Source: CAYRFF01 sp964436125 (GTDB lineage Bacteria > Bacteroidota > Bacteroidia > Chitinophagales > Saprospiraceae). From it: a stretch of DNA of 38,773 nucleotides. Positions within the stretch are counted from its first letter, which is position 1. Every line of letters begins with the position of its first letter. The position numbers were made by a program, and so were the translations under genes. This document shows positions 34,404-38,773 of this stretch, piece by piece. The stretch is from assembly GCA_964436125.1 (NCBI GenBank), contig CAYTBT010000028.1:1-38773 (forward strand). Reading direction: 5' to 3'. The notes beneath the pieces were generated by a model. It searched no databases. It was not told the DNA's origin and worked only from the letters and a program-made list of their open reading frames with translations.

Positions 34404-35417
34404 ATGAAATCATATAAACTCTTTATACTTCTCGTATTTTCAATATTCAGTGTGCAGTATGCGATGGGGCAAGACTTTTTGTTCTCGCAATATGACTTTA
34501 TGCCACAAGTGTATAATCCGGCACAGACAGGTGACTATTATGGCAGTGTCAGGATCGGAGGAATATATCGCGATCAGGGATTTGCTGTGACATCGGATGA
34601 ATATAATACGCCGGGATTTTTTATAGATGCACCGATTATGACGGGCTTCAAGAAGCAGGATTGGATAGGAATCGGAGCGACATTTGTCCAGGATAATGCC
34701 GGAGTGGCACGATTAAAGACAGGTGAAGTACGGTTCAGTCTAGCCTATCATCTGGGACTGGACAACAGAGGGCAGAATGTCCTTACATTTGGTATTCAGG
34801 CGGGGAATTATTTTAGGAGCTTCGGTGAGGAGGTAGATTTATTGAGATTTGAGAGTGAGATAACCGGCGAGGGCAGCAATGATGCCAATCCCCTGACCCG
34901 ATCGGATAATCAATGGGCATTTGGCGCGGGTATTTTATTCAGGACACAGCCCGATGATAGGACGAGTTTCCGTATAGGTGGCGCGGTGACGCATATAGCG
35001 GCATTTGACTATAGTATAGAGCAGAATGGATTTGTTGCAATACCATTGACCTTTAATGCACACATGGGATTTGAGCGACAGCTTACGGAGTTTATTTCGA
35101 TAAATCCGATGTTGCTTGCTCAATATGTCGGGGGAGACTATAATGTTGCCTTACAATCATATTTATCTATTCAACCAGACAAGGAGAAGGAATTTTATCT
35201 CGAGCCGGGTATAGGCTATCGCTTTCTCGATGCAGCGATGTTATTCTTCGGTATTCAGTATAAGAGTTTTAAAGTACGACTGGCTTATGATGCTACATTA
35301 TCTCCGATGACATCTGTAAATGGTACTGCCGGAGCGCTGGAACTGGGAGCAGTGTACATTATTAAAATCAACAAACCACCCGTGGTGAAGAAGGAATTGA
35401 TTTGCCCGAGAATTTAA
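34404..35417 (+). CDS. PorP/SprF-family outer membrane protein (type IX secretion associated)
   Basis: A 337-residue predicted outer membrane beta-barrel. A signal peptide (LFILLVFSIFSVQYAMGQ) is followed by the family start DFLFSQYDFMPQVYNPAQTG. Alternating strands follow with QDWIGIGATFVQDNAG and, near the end, FFGIQYKSFKVRLAYDATLSPM. PorP/SprF homologues are usually encoded next to an OmpA-like or surface-adhesin gene and help anchor proteins secreted by the type IX system. Here the partner OmpA-like gene begins 17 bp downstream. Confidence 0.9.
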   Translation: MKSYKLFILLVFSIFSVQYAMGQDFLFSQYDFMPQVYNPAQTGDYYGSVRIGGIYRDQGFAVTSDEYNTPGFFIDAPIMTGFKKQDWIGIGATFVQDNAGVARLKTGEVRFSLAYHLGLDNRGQNVLTFGIQAGNYFRSFGEEVDLLRFESEITGEGSNDANPLTRSDNQWAFGAGILFRTQPDDRTSFRIGGAVTHIAAFDYSIEQNGFVAIPLTFNAHMGFERQLTEFISINPMLLAQYVGGDYNVALQSYLSIQPDKEKEFYLEPGIGYRFLDAAMLFFGIQYKSFKVRLAYDATLSPMTSVNGTAGALELGAVYIIKINKPPVVKKELICPRI

Positions 35418-35434
35418 TAAAATGACAGAAATTC

Positions 35435-37888
35435 ATGCTTAGGAATCTTATAATTATATTCACCATAGCAATTGTGAGTGCGCATATATCTCAAGCGCAA
35501 CCGTATCACGAGCCTACCTATGAGCAATTGCTTCAAGCGGCAGATGATTGTTATGAGAAAAACTTTTATTCCAATGCCATTGACCTATACCGTATGTGCT
35601 ATCGTGAGTCGCGCAATGATACACTTCTGTACAGAATAGCCAAGCTTCAATATATGCTGCGCGATTATGAACGTGCTCAACGCTATTACAAGCGTATTTT
35701 CCGTTCTACAGAGCCCAAGGATATCGGCGATTATGAAGTACTCTTTTATTATGCACGGACTATGCGTACGCTCGGTGATTATAACATGGCTTATAATATT
35801 TACAGTTCTTTTCTGGAGTTTTCACAGAACGATAGCCTGAAGCAACTCGCCCAGAATGATATTGATGGTATGATTGCCGCATCGAAATACGAGAAACGCT
35901 ATGATTTATACGTTACGCCATTGGATGAGCCGGTGAATTCACCATTCTCGGAATATGCACCTGAAGAAGGGCCCAGTGGAGGCTTGTTCTGGACATCATT
36001 TGACAGAAGTACCACTATAAAATTTGATGAAGATGGGAAAAGCTCCAAGGGGAAAGGCAGTTCAGATAATGAAGACTGGTATGCACATATCACAAGGAGT
36101 AGTAAAGGAAAAGATGGGAAGTGGCTTGAACCGAAGAAACTCAATGAAAAAGTAAATCGTCCCGGGATTCACACGACCAATAATTCTATCACGCCGGATG
36201 GCGACTATATGTACCTCAATCGCGAGATAATCAGTGGGCATGAAGTTGTTAAAGCGGTTATTCTTGTCTCTCGCAATGGCGGCGATGCATGGGAAGCACC
36301 GCGCGAGATAGAAAGCGTGAATGGCGAATGGCTTGCCTTATATCCTACTTATGGAGAGCTTTATGGAGAGGAAGTTCTCTTCTTTGCCTCAGATATGCCG
36401 GGTTCTATGGGTGGCCTGGATTTATACTATGCACCCAAGGAAGGTGACCATTTCGGTGCTCCAGTTAATCTCGGCGAAACAATAAATTCAATCGGAGATG
36501 AGCGCACACCTTATTATGTAAACGGTACTTTATACTTTTCTTCAGATGGACATCCCGGAATGGGCGGTCTCGATATTTTTTCCTCTACCTGGGATGGAGA
36601 TAACTGGAGTACGCCCAAGAATATGGAGCTGGCTTATAATAGTAGGTACGACGATTACTATTTTAAAACGGATGCTGAGGGCAAAAAGGGATACCTTGTC
36701 TCCAATCGTCCCAATAAGAAAATGCGTTCTCTCAAGAGTGAAACTTGTTGTGATGATATCTATAAGGTCGGAATACGTGAAATCGAAATTAATGTTCTGA
36801 CCTCCGTATTTGCTGAGCATAAACCTCTCCTTGATGCCGTAGTTGAAGTGGTGGAACTCGTTGATGGAAAGTTAACCGATAATTCTGTATCAATTCATAG
36901 TCCCAAGGGGAATACCTATCGATTTCCGCTTCAAGCCGATAAAACGTACCGCATTTATGCGAGTAAAGATGGCTATTCCATAGATTCTACAATGCTCAGC
37001 ACTATGGATGTAGTGCATTCATATACCTATAAAAAACAGTTTCACTTGAAAAGGACGGAACCGGAGACGCGGATTATTACGATTAATCAGCCGATAAGGC
37101 TCCATAATATTTATTATGCATTTGATGATGCGGAAATCCTACCGGAAAGTAAAGCATCGCTGAATAAGATATATAATCTTATGACGAAGTATGATAATAT
37201 GGTTATTGAGCTTTCTGCACATACCGATTCGCGCGGAAATGATGCCTATAATCAGCGACTCTCTCAACGAAGGGCTGAAAGTGCCAAGGATTATCTTGTC
37301 AATAAAGGGATTTCTCCCGATCGCATTGTCGCTAAGGGATATGGGGAAACGCAGATTTTGAATGGCTGCGTCAATGGTGTAGATTGTACTGAAGAACAGC
37401 ATAAGTTCAATAGACGTACCGAGTTTAAAATTATTAAAGGGCCTAAGACCATTGAGGTCAAAAAAGAAATTATTGAAGGGAAGCACCATAAAAAGAAAAA
37501 AGGAAAGCTGGATATCCCTACAGAAGGGACACATGGCGCTATATTTTTAAATCCGCCGGAGAAGCATTACCTGGAGCCACCAGAGCTGTATTTTCACAAA
37601 GTATTTCACGATTTCGGTATTGTTAATGCCGGAAGCATAGAACGTGCTTGCCTAGAATTTACCAATACCGGTGGACAAGCCTTAAAAATACGCTTCGTTG
37701 CTGCTGATGAATGCACTCAATTACAATGGCCACAAGGCCCTATTCTTCCCGGTGAAACTGCGAGTATTTATGTTACGTTTAACAGTACCGATATCACCGG
37801 AGAAAAAGAAATTACCGTCGATGTCCTTGCCAATACCGTTCCCATTGTCAGTGAAGCTCGTTTACGCGCATTTGTAAGTCCTCGGTGA
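35435..37888 (+). CDS. TPR-PD40-OmpA protein with C-terminal DUF1573-like domain
   Basis: An 817-residue envelope protein. In order: signal peptide (to about 21), tetratricopeptide repeats (about 28-150), PD40/WD40-like propeller blades with LYFSSDGHPGMGGLDIF (about 190-430), a small carboxypeptidase-regulatory-like beta domain (about 450-530), an OmpA peptidoglycan-binding domain (about 557-665, with AHTDSRGNDAYNQRLSQRRAES and NRRTEF), a Lys-rich linker (about 670-690) and a DUF1573/ASH-like beta domain (about 718-817, FHDFGIVNAGSIERACLEFTNTG). Relatives of this TPR-PD40-OmpA type usually end after OmpA, so the last domain is unusual. It follows the PorP-like gene by 17 bp and is probably its partner, linking it to peptidoglycan. 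Confidence 0.9.
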   Translation: MLRNLIIIFTIAIVSAHISQAQPYHEPTYEQLLQAADDCYEKNFYSNAIDLYRMCYRESRNDTLLYRIAKLQYMLRDYERAQRYYKRIFRSTEPKDIGDYEVLFYYARTMRTLGDYNMAYNIYSSFLEFSQNDSLKQLAQNDIDGMIAASKYEKRYDLYVTPLDEPVNSPFSEYAPEEGPSGGLFWTSFDRSTTIKFDEDGKSSKGKGSSDNEDWYAHITRSSKGKDGKWLEPKKLNEKVNRPGIHTTNNSITPDGDYMYLNREIISGHEVVKAVILVSRNGGDAWEAPREIESVNGEWLALYPTYGELYGEEVLFFASDMPGSMGGLDLYYAPKEGDHFGAPVNLGETINSIGDERTPYYVNGTLYFSSDGHPGMGGLDIFSSTWDGDNWSTPKNMELAYNSRYDDYYFKTDAEGKKGYLVSNRPNKKMRSLKSETCCDDIYKVGIREIEINVLTSVFAEHKPLLDAVVEVVELVDGKLTDNSVSIHSPKGNTYRFPLQADKTYRIYASKDGYSIDSTMLSTMDVVHSYTYKKQFHLKRTEPETRIITINQPIRLHNIYYAFDDAEILPESKASLNKIYNLMTKYDNMVIELSAHTDSRGNDAYNQRLSQRRAESAKDYLVNKGISPDRIVAKGYGETQILNGCVNGVDCTEEQHKFNRRTEFKIIKGPKTIEVKKEIIEGKHHKKKKGKLDIPTEGTHGAIFLNPPEKHYLEPPELYFHKVFHDFGIVNAGSIERACLEFTNTGGQALKIRFVAADECTQLQWPQGPILPGETASIYVTFNSTDITGEKEITVDVLANTVPIVSEARLRAFVSPR

Positions 37889-37909
37889 CAAGTATCTTCT
37901 TCCACATTT

Positions 37910-38497
37910 ATGGATATTATTGCACATATTTATTGGGATGAGTGGATTGCGATATCATTCGGTCTCGTTTATGTCCTCTTAGCAGCAATTGAAAGGCCGA
38001 GTGCATGGATATTTGGCATTATCTCATGTGCTTTCTGGGCTTATGGCACCTATGTCCATTACGGCCTCTATCTTAATATGATTCTCAATATATTTTATGT
38101 GGTATTTGGCTTTTACGGGCTTTATATCTGGCTCTTCGGTGGTGAAAATGGCACTGAGAAGGCAATCGGAGAAATTCCATGGAAGAAACATAGCTATTTC
38201 ATCTTAGGGGGACTTCTATTGTCCTTTATTCTCGGATATTTATTTCAATCTTATACAGCAGCGCACAATCCGTATCTCGATGGGTTTCTGACAATAATTT
38301 CTATCATTGCTACATTTTTACTGGCATATAAAGTCCCGTCAAATTGGATATATTGGATTGTAGCTGATGCGATTTATACCGGCTTGTACTTTTATCGCGG
38401 TGCAGAAGCTTATGGTTTTCTCTTTATTATCAACACGCTTATTGCGATCTATGGGTATATGCAATGGCTGAAGCTGAATAAGCGGCCGGAAATGTGA
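37910..38497 (+). CDS. pnuC: nicotinamide mononucleotide/riboside transporter PnuC
   Basis: A 195-residue inner-membrane transporter with about seven membrane segments. Family motifs include WIFGIISCAFWAYGTY, the aromatic-rich LNIFYVVFGFYGLYIW and the C-terminal WIYWIVADAIYTGLYFYRG. It takes up NAD precursors (nicotinamide riboside, or a related vitamin). It follows the OmpA-like gene by 21 bp. No riboswitch-like structure and no partner NadR kinase are visible within the window. Confidence 0.93.
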   Translation: MDIIAHIYWDEWIAISFGLVYVLLAAIERPSAWIFGIISCAFWAYGTYVHYGLYLNMILNIFYVVFGFYGLYIWLFGGENGTEKAIGEIPWKKHSYFILGGLLLSFILGYLFQSYTAAHNPYLDGFLTIISIIATFLLAYKVPSNWIYWIVADAIYTGLYFYRGAEAYGFLFIINTLIAIYGYMQWLKLNKRPEM

Positions 38498-38773
38498 GCC
38501 ATGAATAGTAAATGGATTTTTGATGTCCAGATTTACATTTTTCAGGAATAGACTTCCGTCAAATATGTGTGATGACTTCCGTCAAATGAGCCTAAGGGCC
38601 TTTATTCATAGCTTTATCTGTCCTTTTTCCGATTTTCTAGTGCTTTTCAGGATTACCATTGGCCTATGATTTATGAAGTATTATTCTAGGATTTATCTTG
38701 ACAAAAATCTTCGCCGGCAATACTTAAGGTTTACTAAAAAAGTCGAGTTATCCACATAAAAAGCTGATATATA
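38498..38773. other. gene-free right edge with direct repeat and DnaA box
   Basis: GACTTCCGTCAAAT occurs twice (38551-38564 and 38574-38587). A perfect DnaA-box consensus TTATCCACA lies at 38748-38756, close to the window end. No gene was recognised; a gene may begin beyond the edge. Confidence 0.5.
38551..38587. repeat. 14-bp perfect direct repeat, GACTTCCGTCAAAT x 2
   Basis: Two identical 14-mers with a 23-base period downstream of pnuC. The second contains the inverted TGAC/GTCA. They may be regulatory sites for a gene beyond the window or remnants of a mobile element. Confidence 0.55.

Overview
The window is a bacterial chromosome segment from the phylum Bacteroidota, most likely the Saprospiria/Chitinophagia side. 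The evidence is the PorP/SprF-like plus OmpA-like protein pair (type IX secretion association), a DUF4175 protein next to an anti-sigma-type ATPase and ybeY, promoters of the Bacteroidota type (TTG ... TAnnTTTG), weak Shine-Dalgarno sequences and moderately AT-rich DNA. No rRNA, tRNA, CRISPR array or intact insertion sequence was recognised.

Layout. 1-1384: a small accessory patch. A nucleotidyltransferase/HEPN (MntA/HepT-like) pair, whose HEPN gene is broken by an in-frame stop, lies between repeat-rich non-coding DNA. 1385-8305 (minus strand): a seven-gene efflux operon reading TetR regulator, TolC, membrane-fusion lipoprotein, two ABC ATPases and two ABC-2 permeases. 8599-10075 (minus): MazG-like pyrophosphohydrolase, D-aminoacyl-tRNA deacylase and a SRAP/HMCES-like protein that lacks most of the catalytic residues. 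10076-10835: a 760-bp gene-free, AT-rich stretch with a dense cluster of near-consensus DnaA boxes between divergent gene blocks, a candidate replication origin. 10836-16454 (plus): heme A synthase, DUF4175, HATPase, YbeY. 16523-23330 (minus): S9 peptidase and an SbcC/SbcD-like (YhaN/YhaO-like) ATPase-nuclease pair. 23331-24144: an 814-bp gene-free stretch with two perfect 16-bp parS-type palindromes. 24145-28004 (plus): DUF47/Pit phosphate uptake pair and UvrC. 28135-34233 (minus): pirin, a frameshifted GH20 hexosaminidase, a CDF metal exporter, an AraC regulator and a DUF2279 protein. 34404-38497 (plus): PorP-like protein, an OmpA protein with an unusual C-terminal DUF1573-like domain, and PnuC.

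The strongest themes are these. First, several independent signs place the window near the chromosome origin: the DnaA-box cluster, the parS pair and the divergent gene orientation. Second, there is a previously unfamiliar (to me) 12-bp motif, ATTTGCGNAAGC, with nine exact copies scattered on both strands in genes and gaps, far above chance. Third, several proteins have lost or rearranged catalytic parts: the SRAP pseudoenzyme, the asymmetric ABC ATPase pair, the truncated HEPN and the GH20 frameshift. All calls rest on reading the sequence; no database search was possible.
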